Source of the DNA: Bin103 sp002238925
GTDB lineage: Bacteria; Spirochaetota; Spirochaetia; SZUA-6; Bin103
DNA length: 64,000 nucleotides
Assembly: GCA_965208065.1 (NCBI GenBank)
Contig: OZ242313.1
Span: 186,001-250,000, forward strand
Direction of reading: 5' to 3'
The first letter of the stretch is position 1. The number at the start of each line of letters is the position of its first letter. The translations under genes were made by a program, and so were the position numbers. The notes below the pieces were generated by a model. The model ran no database searches. It was not told the DNA's origin and was given only the letters and a program-made list of their open reading frames with translations. This document shows, in pieces, positions 15,801-25,168 of this stretch.

Positions 15801-16796
15801 ATGTTGGCGTATATCCTCCGACGCATGGGCGTGATGGTCGTCGTGCTCGCCGCCGTCTCGGTATGCGCCTTCGTGATCATCCAGTTGCCGCCCGGCGACT
15901 ATCTCGACGACTACATCGCGGGGCTGCAGGCGCGCGGCACCGAGGTGGACCAGGCGGAGGTCGAAGCGCTGCGGCATCAGTATGGCCTGGACCGGCCGCT
16001 CTACCTGCAATACCTGCGCTGGATCGGCAAGATCGTGCGCGGCGACATGGGGTACTCGTTCGTCTATGCCAGGCCCGTGGAGGCGTTGCTGAAGGAACGC
16101 CTGCCGTTGACCGTGACGATCTCCGTGTTGACACTGCTGTTCGTCTACGCCGTCGCCGTGCCGATAGGAATCTATTCGGCCACCCACCAGTACTCGTTCG
16201 CCGATTACGGCTTCACCGTGTTCGGCTTCGTGGGACTTGCCACCCCCAACTTCTTGCTGGCGCTGGTGATGATGATGCTGTTCTTCTACCTCTTCGGGCT
16301 CAACATCGGCGGGCTGTTCTCCATGGAATACGTCGGTGCTCCGTGGAGCTTCGGGAAGCTGCTCGACCTGCTGGCGCACCTGCCCGTGCCGATCGTCGTC
16401 CTCGGTACCGCCGGCACCGCGGGGCTCATTCGTGTGCTGCGCGGGTCGCTGCTCGACGAACTGTCCAAGCAGTACGTCATCACCGCCCGCGCCAAGGGCC
16501 TCGACGAACAACGCCTGCTGTTCAAGTATCCGGTCCGGGTGGCAGTGAATCCGATGCTCAGCACCGTCGGCTGGCTGCTGCCCGAGATCGTGTCGGGAGA
16601 GACCATCGTCGCCATCGTGCTGGGGCTGCCCACCATCGGCCCGCTCGTATTCAACTCGCTCCTGTCTCAGGACATGCTGCTCGCCGGAAGCACCATCATG
16701 CTGCTCAGCTTCCTGACCGTGGTCGGTACCCTGATTTCCGACCTGCTGCTGGTAATGGTGGATCCGCGCATCCGCTTCGAGGCCTTGCAATCGTGA
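15801..16796 (+). CDS. ABC transporter permease, DppB/OppB type
   Basis: A 331-residue inner-membrane permease. The first helix (ILRRMGVMVVVLAAVSVCAF) is followed by IIQLPPGDYLD. Residues 45-95 are an extended loop with YGLDRPLYLQYLRWIG, as in the DppB group that often serves sugars and other solutes. The EAA loop is LSKQYVITARAKGLDEQRL near residue 230, and the end is MVDPRIRFEALQS. The stop overlaps the GTG of the next permease (GTGA), so the two are translated together. Confidence 0.93.
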   Translation: MLAYILRRMGVMVVVLAAVSVCAFVIIQLPPGDYLDDYIAGLQARGTEVDQAEVEALRHQYGLDRPLYLQYLRWIGKIVRGDMGYSFVYARPVEALLKERLPLTVTISVLTLLFVYAVAVPIGIYSATHQYSFADYGFTVFGFVGLATPNFLLALVMMMLFFYLFGLNIGGLFSMEYVGAPWSFGKLLDLLAHLPVPIVVLGTAGTAGLIRVLRGSLLDELSKQYVITARAKGLDEQRLLFKYPVRVAVNPMLSTVGWLLPEIVSGETIVAIVLGLPTIGPLVFNSLLSQDMLLAGSTIMLLSFLTVVGTLISDLLLVMVDPRIRFEALQS

Positions 16797-17920
16797 GCCA
16801 ACACGAGGCACACACCGCCACCGAATCGGTTCCGAACGAGCGCGCCGAACAGTATTTCGTAGCGACGCAATGGCAGTTGATGTGGCGCAAGTTCATACGC
16901 CATCGGCTGGCGGTGATCGGCGCCGTGGTGCTGGCCGTGTTCTACTTCTGGGGTCTTTTTCCGGAGTTCCTGTCACCGAGCGTTCCATCCGAGCGGGTCA
17001 GGGAACTCGCGTTTTCTCCCCCTCAGCGTGTCCGGTTCGTGCACGACGGCAGGATTCGCGGCCCGTTCGTGTACGGTTACCGGCAATCGATTGACCAGTT
17101 GACGCTGCAGAAACTGTACACCGCCGACACCACCGACCTGCGCCCCATCCGTCTCTTCGTACGCGCTGCCGAGTACAAGCTGTGGGGCCTCATCCCCGGC
17201 GACATTCACCTGTTCGGATCCGACCGCGGCCCGGTCATGTTGCTGGGGGCGGACAGCTTCGGGCGCGACCTGTTCACCCGCAACCTGTACGCCGCACGGG
17301 TGTCGCTGTCGGTAGGACTGGTAGGCGTGGTGCTGAGCTTCGTGCTCGGTCTCGTACTCGGCGGAATCTCCGGCTACTACGGGGGCATGGTCGACAACGT
17401 CATCCAACGCATCATCGAGTTTCTCATTTCGCTGCCGACGATACCGGTGTGGATGGGACTGGCCGCGGCCCTGCCGCCCGAGTGGGGGTCGATCCAGATC
17501 TACTTTGGGGTGACGATCATCCTCTCCATCGTGGGCTGGACCGGTCTGGCGCGCGTAGTTCGCGGCAAGCTGCTGGAGTTGCGCGAGGCCGATTTCGTGA
17601 TGGCGGCCCGGATTGCCGGCGCCAGACAGCGGCGTATCATTGCCGGCCACCTGATGCCGTCGTTCATGAGCTACCTCATCGTTCATCTCACGCTGGCCAT
17701 TCCGAGGATGATACTCGGTGAGACGGCGCTGAGCTTTCTGGGACTCGGGATTCGGCCACCGGCGGTGAGCTGGGGAACCCTGCTGCAGGACGCGCAGAAC
17801 ATCCAGACCGTGGTGCTCTACCCCTGGCTCATGTCCCCCGCGCTGTTCGTCGTGGCCGCGGTGCTGATGTTCAACTTCCTGGGCGACGGGCTGCGGGACG
17901 CGGCGGACCCTTACAAGTAA
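16793..17920 (+). CDS. ABC transporter permease, DppC/OppC type
   Basis: A 375-residue permease, longer than usual because of a periplasmic insert after helix 1 (about residues 60-145). This insert is typical of the DppC subgroup with VRELAFSPPQRV and YGYRQSIDQLTL. The core motif is LGADSFGRDLFTRNLY; the EAA loop is LREADFVMAARIAGARQRR; the end is MFNFLGDGLRDAADPYK. It starts at a GTG overlapping the previous stop. A strong inverted repeat follows the stop and separates it from the convergent binding-protein gene. Confidence 0.93.
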   Translation: MSQHEAHTATESVPNERAEQYFVATQWQLMWRKFIRHRLAVIGAVVLAVFYFWGLFPEFLSPSVPSERVRELAFSPPQRVRFVHDGRIRGPFVYGYRQSIDQLTLQKLYTADTTDLRPIRLFVRAAEYKLWGLIPGDIHLFGSDRGPVMLLGADSFGRDLFTRNLYAARVSLSVGLVGVVLSFVLGLVLGGISGYYGGMVDNVIQRIIEFLISLPTIPVWMGLAAALPPEWGSIQIYFGVTIILSIVGWTGLARVVRGKLLELREADFVMAARIAGARQRRIIAGHLMPSFMSYLIVHLTLAIPRMILGETALSFLGLGIRPPAVSWGTLLQDAQNIQTVVLYPWLMSPALFVVAAVLMFNFLGDGLRDAADPYK

Positions 17921-17921
17921 C

Positions 17922-17964
17922 GCCGTGACCGGGACGCTCCGCAAAAGAGAATCCCGGTCACGGC
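17922..17964. terminator. Bidirectional hairpin between convergent transport genes
   Basis: GCCGTGACCGGGA pairs perfectly over 13 bp with TCCCGGTCACGGC around a 17-nt loop. It lies between the permease stop (17920) and the binding-protein stop (17997), where both transcripts must end. There is no clear T-run. Confidence 0.65.
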
Positions 17965-17996
17965 CATCCTGAAATGACTCCGCTACGCCTTGCGTA

Positions 17997-20024
17997 CTAC
18001 TCCTTGTACCACTGAAAGGCGCCGCTGAACGCGTATACCAGCGGGGGCAGCCGACTCAGGTCGACGTTCCTCAGGTTTTCGCGCGCGAAGCGAACGTCCG
18101 GCGCCGGGGCCACGATGCCCATGTGCCACTGATTCTCGGCCAGACTCTGCAGCGCCATTTTGCCGAGCCGCAGGCGTTCGGCCTCGTCCAGCGTGGTCGG
18201 GATCGCGCGCCACGTGTCGATGTATTCCTTGGCCGCCGGGATCGGCTCCTCGCCCTCGGCGCCACCGGTCTGGTACCACTGCTGCCAGCGCCGCGCCCAG
18301 AACTGGCCGGTGGCCCACCAGCCGGCATTGCTCTGGGTGGCGGCGAAATCGCTGCCGTCGATGCCCCAGGCCGAGATCATCGACTCGTTGGCCCCGAATT
18401 TCTGCCACATCGTTCCGCGCGGACCGACATCGTCGATGATCGCCGCGATCCCGACCTTGGACCAATGATCGACAATCAACTCGACTGTCGGCGGGATGGC
18501 CGCCCGCCGCGCGCCGGCGATGGTGATGATCAACTCCAGCGGCGAGCCGTCGGGACGCGTGCGCACGCCGTCGGCATTCGCCGTCACGCCCACCTCGTCG
18601 AGCATCTGCATGGCCAACTCCGGATTGTACTCGGTGTACTTGTCCTGGTACTCCAGCGCGCCGTACCCGGCCTGCGCCTGAACGGACGCCCCCCGCGGCG
18701 TGCCGACGCCGGCGAACACCAGGTCATTCACCTCGTCCCGGTCGATGGCATGGGACAGAGCCTGCTTGAACTTCGCCGTCGCAAACAACTCACGCAGCCC
18801 GGGATCGTCTATCGTATGATTGAACAATAGCGTTACCTCGGTAGCAAATGCGTCATGCCCGGTGGGCTCAATCGAGACGCGATAGTTGTTGCGCTCGGCG
18901 TTCTGCATGAATACCGGGAACTTGTCGATGGTCATGCTGCCGCCGTAGATGCCGGCGCCGATATCCTGCTCGCCGCTGATCGCCTTGGCCGCGACCAGCT
19001 CGTTGCCCTCCACGACCTGGCCTACAACGTGATCGAGGTAGGGGAGCTGGTTGCCGGCGGTGTCGATCTTCCAGTAGTAGGGGTTGCGGGTCATCAGCAC
19101 GCGCTCCAGGGTCACCGACTCCACCCACCACGCATCGATCACCGGCAGGTCCTGGGCGTAGGTGTCATCGTTGTACTGGCGCTTGGCGGCGAAGAGCTGG
19201 TACCACTCGTCGAATCCGGCCTCCTTGGCCAGGTCGCCAGCCTTGTCGTTGTAGTCGATGTGGAACTGCTTGAGGTAGTGCGCCGGATGAAACGGACCGC
19301 GGAACGTCTGCGACGCCGCTCCCCAGCGACTGGACAGCGTATACTGCATGGCAGGCAGCGCGACCGCGAACGTGAATTGCACCGTGGTGTCGTCGATCTT
19401 CCGAAAGCGCACCAGTTCACCACCCGAATTCCAGGGGGTCGGCTTGCGCGGCATGATGTCGTCATTCTGCAGCATGGCCTCGTACCAGAACACGAAGTCG
19501 TCGGCAGTAAACGGCGCCCCGTCAGACCAGTGCATGCCCTTGCGCAGGTGCACGGTGAAGGTCTTGGCGTCCGCACTTTGCTCCAGCTCCTTGGCCGCGT
19601 TCGGGAGCACCTGCACCAAGTCCGGACGAGCTCTGATGAACATCTCCTCCAGGTGCATGTACGACTGCGGCCCCCATACGTCGGCGCGCGCGGTCACGCT
19701 GAGCTGGTCGGTGTACTTGCCGATCCGCTCCAGCGGCTGGATCACCAGCGGCTCCTCCGATATGCGCTCTTCCACCGGTGGCAGATCGCCGCCGCTCACC
19801 ATCGCCGCCAGCATGGGTGACTCGCCGAAGCTGGTGATCCGGGTGCCCGTCGCCGACTCGTAGTCGGCCAGGGTTACCCATCGCCCGCCCGCTGCGAGCG
19901 GGCCGGGGCCGAGCTCCGTCATACCCGCGCCGGCTCCTGCGGCACCCTCGGTCTCACCGCCCGCGTAGGCGCCGAAACCGGCCGTAATCGCGATCAATGT
20001 CGCGATCAGAACACGTTTTACCAT
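17997..20024 (-). CDS. Extracellular solute-binding protein, family 5
   Basis: A 675-residue secreted binding protein. The start at 20024 is set by AAGGAGGGG 6 nt upstream. The signal peptide (MVKRVLIATLIAITAGFGAYA) is followed by an acidic Gly/Ala-rich tail (GGETEGAAGAGAG), a spirochaete-like feature. The domain shows VHLRKGMHWSDGAPFTADD, then DEWYQLF and a late HLDGS-type lobe, with the longer form typical of binding proteins paired with the DppB/DppC subgroup at 15801-17920. It is encoded convergently to those permeases, so its expression can be set apart from theirs. Confidence 0.92.
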   Translation of the reverse strand: MVKRVLIATLIAITAGFGAYAGGETEGAAGAGAGMTELGPGPLAAGGRWVTLADYESATGTRITSFGESPMLAAMVSGGDLPPVEERISEEPLVIQPLERIGKYTDQLSVTARADVWGPQSYMHLEEMFIRARPDLVQVLPNAAKELEQSADAKTFTVHLRKGMHWSDGAPFTADDFVFWYEAMLQNDDIMPRKPTPWNSGGELVRFRKIDDTTVQFTFAVALPAMQYTLSSRWGAASQTFRGPFHPAHYLKQFHIDYNDKAGDLAKEAGFDEWYQLFAAKRQYNDDTYAQDLPVIDAWWVESVTLERVLMTRNPYYWKIDTAGNQLPYLDHVVGQVVEGNELVAAKAISGEQDIGAGIYGGSMTIDKFPVFMQNAERNNYRVSIEPTGHDAFATEVTLLFNHTIDDPGLRELFATAKFKQALSHAIDRDEVNDLVFAGVGTPRGASVQAQAGYGALEYQDKYTEYNPELAMQMLDEVGVTANADGVRTRPDGSPLELIITIAGARRAAIPPTVELIVDHWSKVGIAAIIDDVGPRGTMWQKFGANESMISAWGIDGSDFAATQSNAGWWATGQFWARRWQQWYQTGGAEGEEPIPAAKEYIDTWRAIPTTLDEAERLRLGKMALQSLAENQWHMGIVAPAPDVRFARENLRNVDLSRLPPLVYAFSGAFQWYKE

Positions 20025-20098
20025 AGTCCCCTCCTTGAAGTGGGATAGCCGATGGTATGCCATCGAGACCCGGCACACAAGCTGGCGCGACTCTCTTG

Positions 20099-20160
20099 AC
20101 TCTCTTTCAGTTCTTCGACGACTTTGCGGTGCGACACTTGACGTATTCTGGGTGAAGCCT
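20099..20160 (-). pseudogene. Internally deleted copy of the antitoxin gene at 21534-21773
   Basis: Two blocks match the antitoxin coding strand: 20099-20138 (equivalent of 21588-21627, encoding VSHRKVVEELKES) and 20138-20160 (equivalent of about 21739-21760, encoding the RLHPEYVT region). They are joined directly, so the middle of the gene is missing. The remnant lies 100 bp upstream of the ATPase at 20262, whereas the intact gene lies just downstream of it. Confidence 0.85.
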
Positions 20161-20226
20161 CGGAAACCCCTACAAGTAGGATCCCGAGCCCCTGCAGGCA
20201 GGGGCGAACTCTGACTGATCAGCAAC

Positions 20227-20253
20227 TTGACCTCATATCGGTCAGCATATAAT
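20227..20253 (+). promoter_or_regulatory. Promoter TTGACC-N15-TATAAT close to ATG
   Basis: TTGACC at 20227-20232 and TATAAT at 20248-20253 are 15 bp apart. The -10 ends 8 nt before the ATG at 20262, leaving no room for a Shine-Dalgarno site, so the mRNA is probably leaderless or nearly so. Confidence 0.65.
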
Positions 20254-20261
20254 AAGGTAGC

Positions 20262-21509
20262 ATGATCGATCGGTGGCTCCAGCGTCCTCTTGCCGAGGAT
20301 CTCTGCAGACCGTTCGTGCACATCCTCTTTGGGGCACGACAGACGGGCAAGTCGACCCTCCTCTCCCACCTCCTGCCCACGCCGTCGCTCTACTACAACC
20401 TGGCTGATCCGGAAGAGCGGAGCCGCCTGCTGGCAGATCCGGGTGCGTTTCGGCGTGAGTGCGAGGCACTCCCCCACCGTACCCAACCCCATGTGGTCTT
20501 CGTCGACGAGGCTCAGGCGGTCCCCTCGGTGTTCGATGCGGTCCAGGTGCTGTACGATCGCAGCCGGCTGCGCTGGAAGTTCGTGCTGTGCGGCAGCTCG
20601 GCTCGCAAACTGTGGCAGACCGGCGCCAATCTGTTACCGGGGCGGAGCCTGCTGCACCGCCTGTTCCCGCTCATCCTCGCGGAACGTCCGTCTCCCACCG
20701 ATGCGGCTACCCCCGACGCGGCTGCCACCTCATTCGTACTTCCCATTCCGGCGACTGGCGTTGACAGTTCCTTTCCGGCGGCTGATCTGGAAGAGCGTCT
20801 GGCGTACGGCGATCTGCCGGGCGTGGTACTGCTGGACGAGGCCGACCGGACCAGGATTCTGTCTACCTTCGCAACCGTGTACCTGGAAGAGGAGATCCGA
20901 CGGGAAGCGCTGGTGCGGGACTGGGGAGGGTTCGTCAATTTTCTCCGCCTGGCCGCCCGCGAATCCGGCAACGTCGTCAACTACGCCAACATTTCCCGTG
21001 AGGTCGGCCTGTCGGTCGCGACGATCAAATCCCACTATCAACTCCTTGAGGACATGTTCGTCGGCATTCACATTCCGGCCTACTCGGGCAGCGCACGCAA
21101 GGCCCTGCTGTCCACGCCGCGCTTCGTGCTGTTCGACCTCGGCATCCGGCACGCTGCCAGCGGTGCGCGCCCCGGCGTCGACCTGGTGCGCGCCGACCCC
21201 GGACGCTACTTCGAGCAGTGGGTGGTGCTGGAACTGTGGAAACGGCTCCAGTATCTGGGCGCGGGCCGTCTGTCCTTCTACCGTACCCGCGGCGGGGCGG
21301 AGATCGACGTCATGGTGGAGCGACCGGACGGAGAGATCGTACCGGTGGAAGTAAAGTGGACGCAGCGGCCCGCTCCGGGAGACGCGCGTCACGTAGAAGC
21401 GTTCGTGCGCGAGCACTCGGCGGCAACGGAAGGGTTCGTGGTGTGCCGGTGTCCGCGCCCCATGCGGTTGACTCCTCACGTCACGGCTATTCCCTGGTTC
21501 ACCTTGTAA
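20262..21509 (+). CDS. AAA_14 ATPase with C-terminal DUF4143
   Basis: A 415-residue ATPase of the same family as the gene at 12095 but clearly diverged. Walker A is GARQTGKST (near residue 24), Walker B is VVFVDEAQAVPSV, and CGSSARKL follows. It carries an extra Ala/Thr/Pro-rich insert near residues 143-168. The C-terminus has YRTRGGAEIDVMVERPDGE and VPVEVKW, the PD-(D/E)XK-like part of DUF4143. It lies between a decayed and an intact copy of one antitoxin gene. A functional link between ATPase and antitoxin is possible but unproven. Confidence 0.88.
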   Translation: MIDRWLQRPLAEDLCRPFVHILFGARQTGKSTLLSHLLPTPSLYYNLADPEERSRLLADPGAFRRECEALPHRTQPHVVFVDEAQAVPSVFDAVQVLYDRSRLRWKFVLCGSSARKLWQTGANLLPGRSLLHRLFPLILAERPSPTDAATPDAAATSFVLPIPATGVDSSFPAADLEERLAYGDLPGVVLLDEADRTRILSTFATVYLEEEIRREALVRDWGGFVNFLRLAARESGNVVNYANISREVGLSVATIKSHYQLLEDMFVGIHIPAYSGSARKALLSTPRFVLFDLGIRHAASGARPGVDLVRADPGRYFEQWVVLELWKRLQYLGAGRLSFYRTRGGAEIDVMVERPDGEIVPVEVKWTQRPAPGDARHVEAFVREHSAATEGFVVCRCPRPMRLTPHVTAIPWFTL

Positions 21510-21533
21510 GGGCGCGCCAGCAGCGCTGCTCTG

Positions 21534-21773
21534 TCAACCTGGCAACGGTGTCGCCGCCCGCAGCACGCCGCGAGCGAGGTCGATGCCACTCTCTTTCAGT
21601 TCTTCGACGACTTTGCGGTGCGACACTGTGCCCTCGTCACGACGTGCGGCCGCGACTGCGAGATCATCAATGTCTTCGAGCAACTCGTCGTACTCTTCGA
21701 TCGGAAGGATGACTGCCTTCCTCCGACCCTGCTCGTCAGTGACGTATTCTGGGTGAAGCCTGGCGAGATCCAT
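21534..21773 (-). CDS. Orphan Phd/RelB-like antitoxin
   Basis: A 79-residue acidic protein: LHPEYVTDEQGRRKAVILPI then EEYDELLEDIDDLAVA, a layout common to antitoxins that start with a short beta/DNA-binding unit and continue as a toxin-wrapping helix. No toxin gene follows it: its stop lies 24 bp from the convergent ATPase stop, and upstream is the end of ptsP. It is thus an orphan or a remnant of a pair. A deleted copy of the same gene is at 20099-20160. Confidence 0.7.
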   Translation of the reverse strand: MDLARLHPEYVTDEQGRRKAVILPIEEYDELLEDIDDLAVAAARRDEGTVSHRKVVEELKESGIDLARGVLRAATPLPG

Positions 21774-21936
21774 CGTGCCGACCTCACCGTATCCAGATTG
21801 ATCGCCGTCGGCAACAGCAAGATCAGACCTACCAGCACAGTCCGTCTCACGTATCCGGAATCGGTGTCGCCGGCCAGAGTAACCACGCGACCAACGCCGT
21901 CAACGCCGCCTCGGGACGGTGCCGGCGGCCGCCGGT

Positions 21937-24210
21937 TTATGCTCGCGCCGCCTGCGGTTCGTCCTGGGGTGCGGGGAGCAGGGCGGCGACTTCCTCCACG
22001 GAGGTGGCGGCCAGTATCTCCTCGGCGAGGGCCTGCGCATCCGCCAGATGGATGCGGGCGATCGTGTTCTGCACGGCGGGCAGATAAACCGGCTCCACGC
22101 TGAGGCTGCGTACGCCGATGCCGATCAGGAACGGCAGGTACTGCCCCTGGTGGGCCATGTCGCCGCACACCGAAAGCGGCACGCCGCGCTCGCTGCAGAC
22201 GCTGGCCACCGCGTGCAGGGTGCGCAGCACGGCCGGGTGGTGCGGCAGGTAGAGGTGGGCCACCTTCTCATTGGTGCGGTCCACCGCCAGCAGGTACTGG
22301 ATCAGGTCATTGGTGCCGATGGCCAGGAAATCCGCCTCGCGGGCGAACTGGTCGATCAGCGGCACCATGGACGGCACCTCCACCATCGCGCCCACCGCCA
22401 CCTCGTTGCTGAACTCGAGGCCCTCGGCGTGCAGTTCCGAGATGCACTGCTCCACCATCCCGCGCCCGGCGCGCAGTTCCTCGATCGACGAGATCATCGG
22501 AAACATCACGTGCAGCTTGCGGCCGGCGTTGGCGCGCAGCATGGCGCGGATCTGCTGGATGAAGATGTCGCGGTTGCGCAGGGTGAAGCGGATGGAGCGC
22601 ACGCCGAGAAACGGGTTCTGCTCGCGCATGTCGGGGAAGTAGGACAGCACCTTGTCGCCGCCGACATCGAGGGTGCGGAAGTGGATCTCGCCGTGCGGGA
22701 AGCGGGCCACCAGGTCGCGGTACAGCTCGTACTGTTCTTCCTCGGTAGGCAGCTCGCGGCGCACCATGAACGGGAACTCGGTGCGGTACAGGCCGATGCC
22801 CTCGGCGCCGAGCCGGCGCGCCAGGTCGGCGTCGCTCATCAGATTGACGTTGGCCATCAACCGGATCACCTCGCCGTCGCTGGTGCAGGTGCGCGGCGCG
22901 ATGGCGCTGGGGTCCTCGGCGCGGGCGGCCTGCGCCGCGAGCCGGGTCCGGTAGTGGCCGACTACCGCTTGGGTGGGGCGCACGTAGACGCGGCCATGGT
23001 CGGCGTCGAGCAGGATGTCGGTACGAGTCGGCAGCGCGAGCAGGCGCGGGTCGTTGACGATTACCAGGGGCACCATCAGCGAGCGGGCCAGGATGGCGAC
23101 GTGCGAGGTAACGCCGCCGGTCACCAGGATCACGCCCGCGACCTGCTCCGACGAAAGGCGCAGCAGTTGCGAAGGAAAGAATTCCCGCGCCACCACGATG
23201 CGGCCGCGGCAGCCGAGCGATTCGGCCTCCGATCCGGTGAGGTTGAGCAACAGGCGGGTGACCACGTCGCGCACGTCGTTGGCCTTCTCGCGCACGAAGC
23301 CGACGGTACTGGCCTGGAAACGGCGCAGGTAGCCGTCCGCCACCTGCAGCACGGCGCGCGGCACCGACGTGCCCTGGTCGATCATCGACTCGACGCCGGC
23401 GGTGAATCCGGGATCCTTCAGGATAAGCAGGTGGGAGGAGAAGATCAGCGACGCCACGTCGGACAGCCGCTCGCCGACCTGCGCCTGCATCTCCTCCAAC
23501 TGCTGCTCGGTGGCGCCCAGGGCGCCGCGGAAGTCGTCCAGGGTCAGGCCGGACGGGTAATCGGCCGTGGCGAGCGAGTCGTACTGGCTCTCGCGGTCCA
23601 GGATCAGGCTCGGCCCGCGCGCCAGCCCGTCGGACGCTCCCTGCCCCTCGAAGGTTGCCTCGACGTCGGGCGCCAGCGAGTCTTCTCCCTCGCTCGGCAG
23701 CGCGCTGGTACCGAGCAGCAGGCGGGCGTTCTCGATGGTGCTGGTGAGCTGCGCCCCGACCGCGCGCAACCCCTGCACCTCCATGCGCGTGAAGCGCCGG
23801 TTCTTGCGGCGCTGCACCACCAGCACGCCAATGCGGGTGATGCCGCGCGTCAGCGGTACCGCCAGGAAGGATTCGAACTCCTCTTCCCTGAGGCCGGGAA
23901 TGTGCCGGTAGAACGGGCTCTTGCTGGCCACCGGCTCGTCGATGTGGCGCAGTTCCTTGAGCGCGGTGCCGGTAAGCCCCTCGCCGAGCTTCAGCCGCAC
24001 GGTGCCGAGCAGGTCGCGGTTCAGACCTTCGGTGGCGGTCATGGTGAGCTCGCGGTCGGCCGGGTTGTACAGGTAGATGGAGCACACGTCGGCGCGCATG
24101 TGCTCGGCAACCATGCGCGCGGTCCGGTCCAGGAACGTGCGCAGATCCATCGCCTCGTGAAACAGCGCGCTTAACTCGTTGATGTTGCAGATTAGGCTGT
24201 AGTGCTCCAC
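21937..24210 (-). CDS. ptsP: Phosphoenolpyruvate-protein phosphotransferase PtsP (GAF-EI)
   Basis: A 757-residue protein, close to the usual PtsP length, using GTG at 24210 (ATG at 24150 is possible). The N-terminal 150 residues form a GAF sensor domain (VCSIYLYNPADRELTMTA, LKLGEGLTG). The enzyme I part follows: the phospho-accepting His in GGVTSHVAILARSL, the PEP-binding segments LYRTEFPFM and RTLDVGGDK, and the C-terminal active-site Cys in SVCGDMA. It should pass phosphate from PEP to an NPr/HPr-type carrier in regulatory signalling. No PTS partner is in the window. Its start faces the PHP gene, with 37 bp between them for two promoters. Confidence 0.92.
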   Translation of the reverse strand: MEHYSLICNINELSALFHEAMDLRTFLDRTARMVAEHMRADVCSIYLYNPADRELTMTATEGLNRDLLGTVRLKLGEGLTGTALKELRHIDEPVASKSPFYRHIPGLREEEFESFLAVPLTRGITRIGVLVVQRRKNRRFTRMEVQGLRAVGAQLTSTIENARLLLGTSALPSEGEDSLAPDVEATFEGQGASDGLARGPSLILDRESQYDSLATADYPSGLTLDDFRGALGATEQQLEEMQAQVGERLSDVASLIFSSHLLILKDPGFTAGVESMIDQGTSVPRAVLQVADGYLRRFQASTVGFVREKANDVRDVVTRLLLNLTGSEAESLGCRGRIVVAREFFPSQLLRLSSEQVAGVILVTGGVTSHVAILARSLMVPLVIVNDPRLLALPTRTDILLDADHGRVYVRPTQAVVGHYRTRLAAQAARAEDPSAIAPRTCTSDGEVIRLMANVNLMSDADLARRLGAEGIGLYRTEFPFMVRRELPTEEEQYELYRDLVARFPHGEIHFRTLDVGGDKVLSYFPDMREQNPFLGVRSIRFTLRNRDIFIQQIRAMLRANAGRKLHVMFPMISSIEELRAGRGMVEQCISELHAEGLEFSNEVAVGAMVEVPSMVPLIDQFAREADFLAIGTNDLIQYLLAVDRTNEKVAHLYLPHHPAVLRTLHAVASVCSERGVPLSVCGDMAHQGQYLPFLIGIGVRSLSVEPVYLPAVQNTIARIHLADAQALAEEILAATSVEEVAALLPAPQDEPQAARA

Positions 24211-24247
24211 CGGTAGTGCTCGGAGTAATATAAGCCCCCGGATTACG

Positions 24248-25075
24248 ATGGTGAAGCTACACGACCAGCACCTCCACTCCCGCCACTCGGTCGACTCCAA
24301 GGCCGATCCGGTGGCGAACTGCGAACAGGCCCTGGCCGCCGGCCTGGGCGGCCTCACGTTTACCGAACACTACGACATGCACCCCACCGAACGCGGCAAG
24401 TGCCAGTGGGACTACGACGCCATCGCCGCCACCATCGAGGATCTGCGCCGGCGCTTCTCGCCCGGGCTGGAGGTCGGCTTCGGCATTGAGGTGGACTACC
24501 AAGCGGCGCAGACGGAGGAAATCCTCGGTTACCTGGAACGGCACGAGTTCGACGTGGTGCTGCTCAGCGTGCATTGGTGCGGGGGCCGGCCGCTGCACCT
24601 GCGGCGGCGCTGGCAGGGGCTGACCGCCACCGACATGCGGCGGGACTACCTGGCCGAACTGCGCGGGGCGGCCGAGTGGTGCCGCGAGCTGGCGGCCGCC
24701 GGACAGCGTCCGTTCGACATCGTCAGTCATCTCGACTACGTCAAGCGCTACCTGCTCGGTTACTGGAGCACGCCGCTGGAGGCGGTGGCGGCGGAGGAGC
24801 TGGATCCGATCCTGGAGGGATTCATGGCCGCCGGCGTGATCCCGGAAATCAACACCGCCGGGCTGCGCCGCGACGAGGCGGAAGCCTACCCGGCGTGGGA
24901 AATCCTGGAGCGCTACCGGGCACTCGGCGGCGAGCTGGTAAGCATCGGCAGCGACGCCCACCGCAGCGTCGACATCGGCCACGGCTTCGACGCCGTGGCG
25001 GCCCGGCTCAAGGCGATCGGGTTCGCCGGCGAGCCGGTGTTCCGCGCACGCGAGCGGCGCATCATCCGCTGGTAG
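24248..25075 (+). CDS. PHP-domain phosphatase, histidinol-phosphatase (HisJ/HisK) type
   Basis: A 275-residue metal-dependent phosphoesterase. All PHP motifs are visible: DQHLHSRHSVDS, FTEHYDMH, GIEVDY, LLSVHW, SHLDYVKRY, PEINTAGLRR and GSDAHRSVDIGHG. Length and motif words match the histidinol-phosphate phosphatase branch. No other histidine-biosynthesis gene is near, so a different phosphate-ester substrate cannot be excluded. It is divergent from ptsP. Confidence 0.88.
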   Translation: MVKLHDQHLHSRHSVDSKADPVANCEQALAAGLGGLTFTEHYDMHPTERGKCQWDYDAIAATIEDLRRRFSPGLEVGFGIEVDYQAAQTEEILGYLERHEFDVVLLSVHWCGGRPLHLRRRWQGLTATDMRRDYLAELRGAAEWCRELAAAGQRPFDIVSHLDYVKRYLLGYWSTPLEAVAAEELDPILEGFMAAGVIPEINTAGLRRDEAEAYPAWEILERYRALGGELVSIGSDAHRSVDIGHGFDAVAARLKAIGFAGEPVFRARERRIIRW

Positions 25076-25168
25076 CCGGGACAGCCGGGCGCGCCGTGGT
25101 GCGCCGGTCGGCGCATTGCCCCGGCGGCGGGAATTGCCCTACACTGTGGCTACCCAAGGAGCATGACC

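Noticed and set aside
21919..24174. A 751-codon plus-strand open frame opposite ptsP
   Set aside because: The product is His/Arg/Gln-rich and low complexity; ptsP has all catalytic motifs on the other strand.
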